Positions 21,335 to 30,925 of a stretch of DNA of 64,000 nucleotides are shown piece by piece. The position numbers were made by a program, and so were the translations under genes. The notes below the pieces were generated by a model. That model did not search any database. It was not told the origin of the DNA and worked only from the letters and a program-made list of their open reading frames with translations. This stretch comes from Rosa chinensis (lineage: Eukaryota > Streptophyta > Magnoliopsida > Rosales > Rosaceae): assembly GCF_002994745.2 (NCBI RefSeq), contig NC_037089.1, positions 80,996,347-81,060,346 on the forward strand, in the 5' to 3' direction. Positions within the stretch are counted from its first letter, which is position 1. Every line of letters starts with the position of its first letter.

Positions 21335-24300
21335 TTAGACTCCCCCTGAAGATCGTGGGAGTTCGGATAGCCTTCTCAATCCGATACTCTTCACATGTTT
21401 CTCGAAAGGGGATTTTGGTAACGACTTAGTAAATAAGTCCGCTACATTTTCCTCTGATCGGATTTGATTTACTTCAATTTTCAGAAGTGTTTGTTGTTGC
21501 TGATTGTAGAAGAATTTTGGCGATATATGCTTGGTATTGTCCCCCTTGATGAAACCTAATTTCATTTGCTCAATACAAGCTGCATTATCTTCGTAAATGC
21601 ATGTAGGTTCTTCTGTGGTGGACTTCAAACCACAGGTTCCTCGAATGTGTCTATTTACAGACCTTAGCCATATGCATTCACGCACAGCTTCATGTAGAGC
21701 AATAATCTCTGCATGATTTGAGGAAGTAGCAACAAGGGTCTGTTTCGTGGATCTCCAAGATATCGCGGTGCTTCCCATGGTAAAGACATAACCTGTTTGG
21801 GAGCGACCTTTGTGAGGGTCAGAGAGATACCCTGCATCAGCAAAGCCCATCAAAACATCATTATCATTTTGATGGAGGGGAGGAGGAGAACGTCGGCCAC
21901 CATGGAAAGTGTCGCCGGCGTTCATATTGCGGAAGGTGGCTTTTTGCCATGTGGGATCTAATCCCATACTTCCGTCCTTTCTTTTCTCCCTGTAGGGATA
22001 AAACAAGCCCATATCAATCGTACCTTTTAAGTATCGAAAGATTGTCTTTATACCAATCCAATGGCGGCGTGTTGGCGAGGAACTATGTCGAGCCAACAAG
22101 TTCACTGCGAATGAGATATCCGGTCTTGTGCATTGAGCTAAGTACAATAAAGCACCTATTGCACTTAGATATGGCACTTCAGCCTCTAATAAGCCTTCGT
22201 CCTCATCCTTTGGACGAAATGGATCTTTTCTGGGCTCAAGGCTACGGCTGATCATGGGAGTACTCACAGGCTTTGCTTTATCTTCATTAAAGCGCCTTAG
22301 TAATTTTTGAGTATATGCTGACTGATGGATCATAATCCCATCACTACGGTGCTCGAGTTCTATTCCGAGACAAAACCGTGTTTTCCCAAGATCTTTCATC
22401 TCAAACTCGGATTTCAAATATTTAGCAGTTTCTTTTAACTCATTTAGAGTTCCAATTAGATTCATGTCATCGACATATACTGCTATAATTGCAAATCCGG
22501 AACTTGTTCTTTTAATGAACACGCATGGGCATATTTCATTGTTAATATATCCCTTCCTAATCAAGTAGTCACTTAGACGGTTATACCACATCCGTCCGGA
22601 TTGTTTCAATCCATATAGTGAGCGTCTCAATCTTATTGAAAACGCGCTCCGTGGTTTAGAGCCATTTGATTTGGGTAATTGAAGTCCATCTGGAACCTTC
22701 ATATATATCTCTGAATCTAGATCCCCATAGAGATATGCTGTAACCACATCCATAAGCTGCATGTCAAGTTTTTCGGAAACTACCAAACTGACAAGGTAGC
22801 GGAACGTTATAACGTCCATTACGGGAGAATATGTCTCCTCGTAGTCGATTCCAGGGCGTTGTGAGAAACCTTGTGCCACAAGGCGGGCTTTGTATCTAAC
22901 AACCTCATTTTTCTCATTACGCTTTCTAACAAAGACCCATTTATGGCCAACAGGTTTTATATTTGGTGGTGTCAGCATTATAGACCCAAATACCTGTCTC
23001 TTTGTTAGTGAATCCAATTCAGTCTGGATCGCATCTTTCCATTTAGACCAATCTGCTCTTCGTTGACATTCTTCAACGGAGCGAGGTTCGATATCATCGT
23101 ATTCTATAATTCCTTTTGCAATATGATATGCAAAAGCATCATTAATAGTCATAGAATTTCTATCCATCACCCCATGTATACTAGTGTAATTCATGGAGAT
23201 CTCTCTATTCTCTGGAATTGGTTCTTTTATTGGAGCGTCCTCCAATGATGTCTCTTTGACATAACCATAATCCGGAATATTTTCATGAGAGGGATTAATT
23301 GTATCGATGATTAATGGATTATTTTGTGCCAAACTCGCTTTCTTTCTTGGGCGAGAATCCATCGAACCAATGGGCCTCCCGCACTTCCTGGCGGGAGCCA
23401 TGGGTCTAGCCACTACATCACCCATATAGGGGACGTTGGCGCCATTCTCATGTATTCTTGAGATGGCATCATGTCCTCTAGTGTTAGGGACATCAATCCT
23501 TGCAGGCACATTTGCAGCAGGTATATGTGATCTTGTCACTTTAGCGATATCAGAAAACGCATCAGGCATTGATTCTGCTACGTTCTGAAGATCGAGAATC
23601 CTCCGCACTTCTATTTCAGATTGTGCTGTTCGGGGATCAAGATGAGACAGAGTGGGGACAAACCACGACAATTCCTGTCTTTTCTGTTGAACATTACTGT
23701 TCATGTCTCCCCCTAATGATGGGAAGACTGTCTCATCAAAGTGACAATCCGCAAATCTAGCGGTAAATAGATCGCCTGTCAAGGGTTCTATATAGCGGAT
23801 AATGGTGGGAGAGTCATATCCAGTATAAAGACCTAATCGTCTTTGAGGACCCATTTTGGTGCGCTGTGGCGGCGCAATTGGCACATAGACTGCACACCCG
23901 AATATTCGTAAGTGTGAGACATCGGGCTCATACCCAGTGACCATCTGGGAAGCAGAAAATGGTTGGGTGGCAGTGGGCCTCAGACGAATAAGCACAGCTG
24001 CGTGCAATATTGCATAGCCCCAAGCAGAAATAGGGAGATTGGTGCGCATAACCAATGCTCGAGCAACCATTTGAAGTCTTTTAATGGCAGCTTCTGCGAG
24101 ACCATTTTGGGTGTGTACATGAGGTACAGGGTGTTCAACCTCGATCCCAATGGACATGCAATAATCATCAAAAGTTTTTGATGTAAACTCTCCAGCATTG
24201 TCAAGACGAATTGACTTAATAGGATGATCAGGGTGGTGAGCCCTTAATTTAATGATCTGTGCTAGGAGTTTAGCAAATGCAGCATTTCTCGTGGATAATA

Positions 24301-25069
24301 GCATGACATGTGACCAGCGTGTCGATGCATCAACCAACACCATAAAATATCTAAATGGTCCGCAAGTTGGTTGAATAGGTCCACAAATATCACCTTGTAT
24401 TCTTTGCAAGAATGGTATATTTTCTTTAGAGTCCTTTGCATAGGATGGTCTTGATCCTACCTTTGCTAAAGAGCAAGCCTTACAAAACGAATGATATGAA
24501 GTAGTTCTTTCGACCAATCTTTGGTTCGTACTTCTTTTCGTTTTGAAGAATGGATGTCCGTGTGAAGTTTTTAATATACGGAGCATCATATCACGACCTG
24601 GGTGACCCAAGCGGTCGTGCCAAAGTCTATATGTGTCAGAATCCCATAAATTTTCATTCATGACATGGTTGGATTCAATTACTCTGATAGTGGTTGCATA
24701 TAATCCACTAGAGCGACACATAAGTTTCTCTAATACTCGTGTATTTCCGTAGTTATTAGAGGTAATGCAAAGGAACTCTTGTCCATTCTCACAATGTGTT
24801 TCCACATGAAGATCATTGGCTCTTATATCTTTAAAACTCAATAGGGTTCTTCCAGCCCTAGGAGCATATAGAGCTTCGATGATATTAATATTCGTGCCAT
24901 TTGGCAACAAAAATTGAGCTGGTCCTCGACCATGAATCAATTGTGATGATCCTGCCATCGTAGTTATTGAAGATCGACTAGGCTTCATCCATAAAAATAA
25001 TTGCCTGTGTCGTAATATAGTATGTGTGGTGCCACTATCAAGAAGGCATTCCATTTCTCCGGAAAACAT
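21335..25069 (-). CDS. Copia pol polyprotein (protease-integrase-RT-RNase H)
   Basis: A 1244-aa open frame. In order: aspartic protease active site (LLDSGTTHTIL, residues about 9-19), the H-H-C-C integrase zinc region (WHDRLGHPG to FCKACSLAK), the integrase core (MVLVDASTRWSH; RLDNAGEFTS; HTQNGLAEAAIKR), RT (GIDYEETYSPV; LMDVVTAYLYGDL; LYGLKQSGRMWYNRL; the catalytic VYVDD) and RNase H (GFADAGYLSD; ISWRSTKQTLVATSS; YEDNAACI; ENVADLFTKSLP). No stops interrupt it. The ATG at 25069 comes directly after CTCCTTTTTCAG, which looks like a splice acceptor, and only about nine residues precede the protease motif, so translation may actually enter from upstream. It is in a different frame from gag. Confidence 0.93.
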   Translation of the reverse strand: MFSGEMECLLDSGTTHTILRHRQLFLWMKPSRSSITTMAGSSQLIHGRGPAQFLLPNGTNINIIEALYAPRAGRTLLSFKDIRANDLHVETHCENGQEFLCITSNNYGNTRVLEKLMCRSSGLYATTIRVIESNHVMNENLWDSDTYRLWHDRLGHPGRDMMLRILKTSHGHPFFKTKRSTNQRLVERTTSYHSFCKACSLAKVGSRPSYAKDSKENIPFLQRIQGDICGPIQPTCGPFRYFMVLVDASTRWSHVMLLSTRNAAFAKLLAQIIKLRAHHPDHPIKSIRLDNAGEFTSKTFDDYCMSIGIEVEHPVPHVHTQNGLAEAAIKRLQMVARALVMRTNLPISAWGYAILHAAVLIRLRPTATQPFSASQMVTGYEPDVSHLRIFGCAVYVPIAPPQRTKMGPQRRLGLYTGYDSPTIIRYIEPLTGDLFTARFADCHFDETVFPSLGGDMNSNVQQKRQELSWFVPTLSHLDPRTAQSEIEVRRILDLQNVAESMPDAFSDIAKVTRSHIPAANVPARIDVPNTRGHDAISRIHENGANVPYMGDVVARPMAPARKCGRPIGSMDSRPRKKASLAQNNPLIIDTINPSHENIPDYGYVKETSLEDAPIKEPIPENREISMNYTSIHGVMDRNSMTINDAFAYHIAKGIIEYDDIEPRSVEECQRRADWSKWKDAIQTELDSLTKRQVFGSIMLTPPNIKPVGHKWVFVRKRNEKNEVVRYKARLVAQGFSQRPGIDYEETYSPVMDVITFRYLVSLVVSEKLDMQLMDVVTAYLYGDLDSEIYMKVPDGLQLPKSNGSKPRSAFSIRLRRSLYGLKQSGRMWYNRLSDYLIRKGYINNEICPCVFIKRTSSGFAIIAVYVDDMNLIGTLNELKETAKYLKSEFEMKDLGKTRFCLGIELEHRSDGIMIHQSAYTQKLLRRFNEDKAKPVSTPMISRSLEPRKDPFRPKDEDEGLLEAEVPYLSAIGALLYLAQCTRPDISFAVNLLARHSSSPTRRHWIGIKTIFRYLKGTIDMGLFYPYREKRKDGSMGLDPTWQKATFRNMNAGDTFHGGRRSPPPLHQNDNDVLMGFADAGYLSDPHKGRSQTGYVFTMGSTAISWRSTKQTLVATSSNHAEIIALHEAVRECIWLRSVNRHIRGTCGLKSTTEEPTCIYEDNAACIEQMKLGFIKGDNTKHISPKFFYNQQQQTLLKIEVNQIRSEENVADLFTKSLPKSPFEKHVKSIGLRRLSELPRSSGGV

Positions 25070-25415
25070 ACTGAAAAAGGAGTAAAGTTCGGAATATTAA
25101 CACATGTCCATGACATTGAATGCGATACTTTATTAATAAGGAAAATAACCAATGATTACATCAAGGTTTCCAAAGTCTATTCCAAAGTACAATCAAACTT
25201 TATACAAATTGTAATTGCTCATTCCGTTTGGTAATTCCAATGAAATATGACCAGGGAAGTAGAGAGATGTTGGTGGAGCGAGGCTCGCTTAAATACCATG
25301 GTCTCAATTACTTTCCTAGACATCATATTTCATTGGGTACACCACATAAGAAAAAGTCAATACAATTGTTATTGATTAAGGCACATTTGCCCTTGGAAAA
25401 TAGAAAAGGACTATT
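25070..25415 (-). other. Gag-pol spacer with stop codons
   Basis: 346 nt separate the gag stop from the pol ATG and contain stops in the reading direction. The spacer includes an AATAAA-like signal (TTAATAAAG, near 25133 on +) and ends in a pyrimidine-rich tract plus CAG just before pol. It could be an intron or an alternative polyadenylation region; a donor could not be fixed by eye. Confidence 0.45.
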
Positions 25416-26573
25416 CTAATCAAAGTCTGCTGCATCCTCGTGCATTTGTTCAGCTTTGAAGTCCTCTATTGTGAGATTGACATCTTCACTATCTTCATTT
25501 TCGGCAAGGTTGGATTCTTGCTCCCTGTTTTGCCTATACTCTTTGTAGCTTGCAGCTAGTTTAGTACTTGCATGGCATTGTTTGAACCAATGCTCGATTG
25601 ATCCGCATCTATGACACACGTCATTATGGTTGCCTCCTTTCATTGGAGGTGCAGTTTGTCCATGTTGTGGATATTCCCTAGGAGGGTTACTGCTACTACC
25701 ACGCCTTATGATGCGACCTCCACGGCCCATATTGTTATTATATTCACCTCTCCCACGTGTGGAGTTGCCACCACGTGTGAAGTTGCCACGTGTGGAGTTA
25801 CCACCACGTGTGAAGTTGCCACCACGAGTGTCCGCTTTAAAGTTGCGGTTTCTCTCTTTATTGGGGTGGTTATATGGGCCCGTACGCCTTTCTTGTCCCT
25901 TATTATTAGGGTTTTGCTGCTTGCGCCCCTTTTTGGGTGCATTATAATTTGCCTCACGGACGCTCTTGGTTCCTATGGGCCTAGAATTATAATTCTTTAC
26001 AAGGATGTTGTCGTACTTTTCAGATACCGACAAAATATTAATAAGCTCATTAAACCTTGTAATTCGTCCAGCATTGACTTCTGTGCGAAATTGCTTTGAT
26101 ATCACAATTGCTGAGACGGGAATGGTGGAGAGAGTCTTCTCAAGTAGCTCATCTTCTGTGAGAGGCTTTCCACAGAACTTCAACATAGCTTTGAGTCGAA
26201 GAGCTTCCGAATTATATTCTGCAACAGACTTAAAGTCGGAGAAGCGTATATTATTCCACTGAACCTTCAAGTCAGGGAGGAGGGTATCTTGGATATTACC
26301 AAAACGCTCTTCTAGCGCTACCCATAAGTCTCGAGCATCTCTCATTGACATATACTCTAGTCTGAGAGCTTTATCCATATGGCGCCGCATCAAGATAATA
26401 GCTTGTGCATGCTTTGTAGGTGTTCTTTGGAACACAAGGCCTGGATTAGGAGCTTGAATTATGGGCAATATCCCTCTTGAAGTGAGGTGGTTCTCAACGT
26501 CGGTTACCCAACTATAGTATTCCGAACTCGTTGAGTCAAGCATTTGAAAGTCGAGTCTAGGTGCATTCGACAT
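25416..26573 (-). CDS. Copia gag protein
   Basis: A 385-aa capsid/nucleocapsid protein starting at the first ATG in frame (26573, MSNAPRLDFQMLDST). The N-terminal two thirds match plant copia gag (YYSWVTDVENHLTSRG; LWVALEERFGN; FSDFKSVAEYNSEALRLKAM). A basic Gly/Arg/Asn repeat region (NFTRGGNSTRG units) comes before a single CCHC zinc knuckle (CHRCGSIEHWFKQC). It ends in an acidic tail, EDAADFD. The frame extends upstream of 26573 only from a non-ATG codon. It packages element RNA in virus-like particles. Confidence 0.92.
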   Translation of the reverse strand: MSNAPRLDFQMLDSTSSEYYSWVTDVENHLTSRGILPIIQAPNPGLVFQRTPTKHAQAIILMRRHMDKALRLEYMSMRDARDLWVALEERFGNIQDTLLPDLKVQWNNIRFSDFKSVAEYNSEALRLKAMLKFCGKPLTEDELLEKTLSTIPVSAIVISKQFRTEVNAGRITRFNELINILSVSEKYDNILVKNYNSRPIGTKSVREANYNAPKKGRKQQNPNNKGQERRTGPYNHPNKERNRNFKADTRGGNFTRGGNSTRGNFTRGGNSTRGRGEYNNNMGRGGRIIRRGSSSNPPREYPQHGQTAPPMKGGNHNDVCHRCGSIEHWFKQCHASTKLAASYKEYRQNREQESNLAENEDSEDVNLTIEDFKAEQMHEDAADFD

Positions 26574-26849
26574 CCTGAAGATAAGAGAAGATATATTAGT
26601 TTCGGAGTTCAAAACTTCCACGAAATCTAAAATCAATAATCTTTAGACCAAAACAATGATGTTTTGCGGACACTCTTAGTCCGAATATTATGAACACTCT
26701 TAGTTCATAATTACGAACGCTCTTAGTTCGTTTAGCGTGAATTTCTTGGAATTCCGCTTTTGATTGTAAGTTCCCGAGAAAAATAAAGAGAAGAAGAATA
26801 GAGTAAAAACTCAAAAACGGGAACTTTTAGTAAATATTACCTTGGAATA

Positions 26850-27310
26850 ATATTGCTGGAAAAAGTTGTCCAAAAATTGCCGGAAAAGTTGCCGGAAAGT
26901 TGTCCGAAAGTCGCCGGAAAAGTTGTCGGAAAGTCGCCGGAAAAGTCGCCGGAAAGTTGTCCGAAAGTCGCCGGAAAGTTGTCGGAAAGTCGCCGGAAAG
27001 TTGTCCGAAAGTCGCCGGAAAAGTCACCGGAAAGTTGTCGGAAAGTTGTCCGACAGATGTGTCGGCAGCAGCTCGGCAGCAGCTCGGCAGCTGCTCGGCA
27101 GGTGGCTCGGCAGCTGCTGCGCAGCTGCTCGGCAGGCCTTCGGCAGATGCTGCGCAGCTGCTAGGCAGGCCTTCGGCAGGTGCTGTCGACAGGACTCGGC
27201 AGGAGCGCTCGGCAGCTTTCGGCAGATGCGCTCGGCAGCTTTCGGCAGATGCGCTCGACAGCTTTCGGCAGATATCGGCAGGACTCGGCAGGGCTTCGAC
27301 AGCGGTTCGG
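26850..27310 (-). repeat. GC-rich tandem repeats in the copia leader
   Basis: Two adjacent blocks of short repeats lie between the primer site and gag: about 26850-27055 with an 11-12 nt monomer (AAAGTCGCCGG and AAAGTTGTCCG forms on +) and about 27056-27310 with GCTCGGCAGCA-type units. They stay open in several frames and would encode only low-complexity Ala/Pro/Arg/Ser peptides, so I treat them as noncoding leader. Confidence 0.8.
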
Positions 27311-27527
27311 CAGCGGTCCAAATTTTCCGTTGGCCGGTTCTGGCTGTTTCCGGCCGGTTCTGGAGGTTCTGAAACCGGTTCTGAGCTTCTTGAATCAAGG
27401 GCTTTGATATGAGCTAGGGTTTGGAGGTTTTTTGCAAGTTTGAAAAAATGACTTCGATCGGATTATGAACTACCTCTCCTCTTTTCAATTTCGATTCTGA
27501 TTCTAGAGCAATTTCGTGCTGATAACG

Positions 27528-27877
27528 TGTTTGAGGACAAGTATGAAATGATAAACAGAGAGAGAGAGTAATGTTTCTGTGAGAATAGAGATTCAAGTGT
27601 GTTTATTCATCTCACACAAAGAGGTATTTATAGGAAAATATTACAAGTGTGAAAGCTCAAAGAGTAACTCAATTTGATAACCTCTACATTCACAGCTGCA
27701 GCCTTCTATGGTGGCTGTGATGATGATAAAATGCCATGCTTGTTGCCCTTTGGCATAAAGCTTGTCACACAAGTCACAATACCTACATTATACACTCAAG
27801 TACCTATTTGTATACATGATATAGACATTTATACTATGACTCATGTTTTGTACATGTGAATCATATATACTACAACA
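27528..27877 (-). repeat. 5' LTR of the intact copia element
   Basis: 350 bp, apparently identical to 20807-21156. It is adjacent (minus strand) to the putative primer site CGTTATCAGCACGAA and followed on + by the target duplication TACGT. Confidence 0.95.
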
Positions 27878-28114
27878 TACGTATACTTTTCGTTTTTTTA
27901 CAATTTTTTTACAATGTGGTGAGATAATTTCTGGTTATCATCACTTGTAGTAAAACAAGTCTAATTTGCCAAGAACCCCAAGATGAAATGATGCATCTTT
28001 GGCAGTGACAATTCAACGAATTTCAAACTCATCACACAGTATGCAAGTTTTTCTTTCTAGAAAACCTTCTGCATGTTGTGTACCCGTCAGGCCATCACAA
28101 TTTCACAACTCAGG

Positions 28115-29229
28115 CTAGCCTGTTTCAGATGGTTGAGATGTGGTCGCAGATTCCTCTGCAAACCTTGCAGTGTGAAACAAGTAAGGCTTCGGTGGAATGG
28201 GCAAAGAATGAAGGGGACCTTCTAGCATCTCTACCACTTTGCTCATTGATGGCCGATCAGATGGACTTGTCTGAATGCACCATAGACTCATTAATATCAT
28301 CTTTCTTACTATTTTGTTTTCCTCCTCTGATAGATCCCCCAAAATACTTCCATCATTTTCTAGCTCTAGATCTTTATAAATGTAATGTGGAAACATTTCA
28401 CTAGTATGAGATACTCCGGAATCCACATTCTTTCTTGCCCCAACCATTTCAAGAACCAACATTCCATAGCTATAAACATCAGATTTGTGAGAGACTCCTC
28501 CAAAGTTTCGACTAAATACTTCTGGTGCAATATATCCTGCAGTTCCTCTCATTCCCATCATCGATACAATACTTTCCTTCGTTTTGCATAGCTTGGCAAG
28601 GCCGAAATCAGATACTTTTGGACAAAAATCTTTGTCCAAAAGAATGTTCTGCGGCTTTATGTCAAAATGCAAAATTCTTGTGTTACAACCACGGTGCAAG
28701 TACTCTAGACCCCGAGCAATGCCAACTGCAATTTCAGATAATGTTTTCCATTCCAAGCGGCAATTTGCATTAACGTCAGATCCTTGTTTATGTATGAAGT
28801 TATCCAGAGATCCATTAGGCATGTACTCATAAATCAGAGCTCTTTTATCCCTTTCGTAACAGAATCCCAAAAGAGTGACTATATTGACATGGGAAGTTCT
28901 ACCAATGCTAGCAACTTCATTTATAAATTCTTCTCCATTACCTTTGGATTCGCTTAGGACTTTCACTGCCACGACAAGGCCATCAGGTTGAACTCCTTTG
29001 TATACAGTGCCATATCCTCCTTTCCCTATTTTATCTTTGAATGCATTTGTCATTTTCTTCACCTTTGAATAAGTATACCGCTGAGGGGTAAGCGATCCAT
29101 TATTCCTTATGAATTCCTCGATGTCAAACTCATCCCTCGTAAAATTCTTGTAGAGGCCCATTCTTTTTCTTGATTTGTACATAATACTGACAACAACTAA
29201 GATTGTCCCAGCCACACCAGCCGAAATGC
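28115..29229 (-). CDS. LRK10-like receptor kinase copy 2, transmembrane and kinase exon
   Basis: This is the last exon of a gene whose first exon is at 39024-39810. It opens after an acceptor (AAATACAG, GCATTTCGG), encodes a membrane span ([18 protein letters not shown]), a basic stop-transfer (KSRKR) and a complete Ser/Thr kinase: [25 protein letters not shown] (non-RD type), [26 protein letters not shown] and [16 protein letters not shown]. No frameshift or stop was found. With exon 1 and one linker exon the coding length is 1938 nt, 645 aa, in frame. The ATP-binding and catalytic residues are present. It is nearly identical to copy 1 over 28589-28779 and more diverged elsewhere. Ligand and pathway are unknown; relatives act in rust resistance and stress signalling. 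Confidence 0.85.
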
Positions 29230-29393
29230 CTGTATTTGATAAGTATTGATGTCATATATATTTTCATGAATTTCTGCTAGAAAAAAAATAAAGAGTTAAT
29301 TTTGATTTTTGTCAGTCCACTTTCACACTTTTAACCAGGTGATACAAACTTATAGCTTGTTTTATATTCGTCACATACATACAAATAATGTAC

Positions 29394-29429
29394 CTGCGAC
29401 AAGACCAGGTGAATGTGAACTTGGAGAAC
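29394..29429 (-). CDS. Linker mini-exon nearest the kinase exon
   Basis: A 36-nt exon coding GSPSSHSPGLVA, bounded by GGTTGCAG and GTACAT splice sites, phase 1-1. It is the usual stalk exon joining ectodomain to membrane span in this family (33 nt in copy 1). Five more copies lie upstream at 36373-38760. Confidence 0.75.
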
Positions 29430-29451
29430 CTGCAACCAAATAGTTCATCAT

Positions 29452-29689
29452 TGTTGTAAATAGTTATTACTAAATTATATAAATAGATGTAGAATGATAT
29501 GTGTTTTTCACTATAGATTAGTGATTGATAGAATTGTGTATAGGCGTTAATTGACGTTGATATTAAACGTTGTCTTTTTGTATACAGCATGCACTCCTAT
29601 ATAAACCTCCTCATGGTGAGATGAATACACATATCATATTCTCTGCGTCATTCTCTCCTCTCAAATTCTTCAACTATCGTTTCACAACA
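29452..29689 (+). repeat. 5' LTR of the decayed copia element
   Basis: 238 bp, TGTTG to ACAACA, with CTATATAAAC (TATA-like) near 29599. It aligns with the 276-bp 3' LTR at 36029-36304 with visible substitutions and indels. Confidence 0.75.
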
Positions 29690-29887
29690 CGTTATTAGCA
29701 CGAAAAACTCTGAAATTGCTGATCAACCAAAGGAGGATTATCGTTCAATCTGGTTTAGGATCTGAATCACAAACAAGCTCTTTGATTGGCTACAAAGACA
29801 ACCTTCTCAGTTCTGCACACATAAGCTAAAGATTCATCCGTTCTTCATCAAGTAATGTTTTCCAAAATCTAATTTACAAAGTCTACT

Positions 29888-29950
29888 ATTTCTGGGATTT
29901 GAACCCAGCCACAGTGCGTACCAGCCCAGCATGTTGTCCACTGTGTCATT
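29888..29950 (-). repeat. tRNA-like relic
   Basis: The minus strand has a perfect 5-bp T-arm (CTGGGTTCAAATCCCAG, 29892-29908) and an A-box-like TGACACAGTGG about 30 nt upstream (29938-29948). No acceptor stem pairs, so it is a tRNA-derived relic or SINE head, not a tRNA gene. Confidence 0.3.
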
Positions 29951-30871
29951 TATGGCCAGTTGGTAATTATAACCGCCATTTAATATTAATACTGCCAGAA
30001 GCAGATTCAACTCCATTTAATTGGCGATTGATCAATTGATTCAATTCATGTTTTGGTTTTGATTGACATTTATCCAAAACAATTACCATAATAGTTTCAC
30101 AATGTAGCTTTTATTACTACATTTTAATATCGTATATTACGCGAATTATGGGCTTAAATTTTGGATACACAAATTTGAATTATGCTATTATAATTTCTTA
30201 TGCTAGAAGTATTATGGGCTAAATTATTATGCGATTATTACGTAAACGTTATGCCAGAAGCATTTGCCCAATTTATTACCTATACGAAATGCCTGAAGCA
30301 TTAATGGGATTTGAACTCATTTCCTTAGGTACATAACCGCTGCATTAATTTATTTATGTTACGATTTTATAACATATATTGAATTTGGTTATGTTATAAT
30401 TGTGAATATTAAATGTGGCTGAGTCGGAAGCTCAAATCAAGCCCAAAGTCCCAACAACAAATCCGAGCCAGAAGCTCGCCACGTGTTGCCATGGCAATGG
30501 TTATGAATATTCTCCAACTAGGCTCATCCAGTTGGATGCAATGTCTAGGTAAGGTTCAGAACTTCAAATGAGGCTGTGTACTTAAGTAAGCCTTACTCCA
30601 CCTAAACCCCATCCTTCCTTACCTGGTCGTATTCAATTGAAGTTACCAAAAGGGTCGACTAATAACATTTCATTACTTGATAGACCAGTTTGAGCGCTAT
30701 AGGCCCACTCTCCCTCGGCAGGACCTAGCAGCCCAGCAGGGCTCACACACTTTTTGACTTATGCATGAAACCCCGGATCACAAGCTCGCAGACTAAGCCC
30801 CGTAGGCTTTACTATCAAGCACACTCCTTCTTTGGTCCAGTTGAATCAAATAAAAGAAAAAATGATTTAAT

Positions 30872-30925
30872 TACACTGGGATTTGAGTCCAGTCAATCAA
30901 GCACTCTAACTACTTTGTGATTATG
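30872..30925 (-). repeat. Second tRNA-like relic
   Basis: The minus strand shows GTAGTTAGAGTGCTTG followed by CTGGACTCAAATCCCAG (30876-30892), resembling the D and T regions of a tRNA. The stems are imperfect. It lies inside the decayed copia leader. Confidence 0.28.

Larger units (their letters stand above)
20807..27877 (-). mobile_element. Intact Ty1/copia retrotransposon, 7071 bp, identical LTRs
   Basis: Two 350-bp LTRs (20807-21156 and 27528-27877) bound the element, are flanked by the 5-bp target duplication TACGT (20802-20806 and 27878-27882) and appear identical base for base. On the minus strand the order is 5' LTR, primer site region (CGTTATCAGCACGAA), a repeat-rich leader, gag (26573-25416), a 346-nt gap with stops, pol (25069-21335), a conserved 3' noncoding motif, the polypurine tract AAGGGGGAG and the 3' LTR. 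Domain order protease-integrase-RT-RNase H makes it copia. Identical LTRs and open frames point to very recent insertion. It lies upstream of receptor kinase copy 1 and downstream of copy 2. Confidence 0.96.

Noticed and set aside
23963..25947. Open frames on the strand opposite gag and pol
   Set aside because: They are antisense shadows of the copia coding frames, without motifs.
26827..27412. Several long overlapping open frames on both strands
   Set aside because: They are by-products of short GC-rich tandem repeats in the copia leader; the peptides are low-complexity in every frame.
29888..29950. Possible tRNA gene
   Set aside because: The T-arm is good, but no acceptor stem pairs and the D-arm is poor; kept only as a tRNA-like relic.
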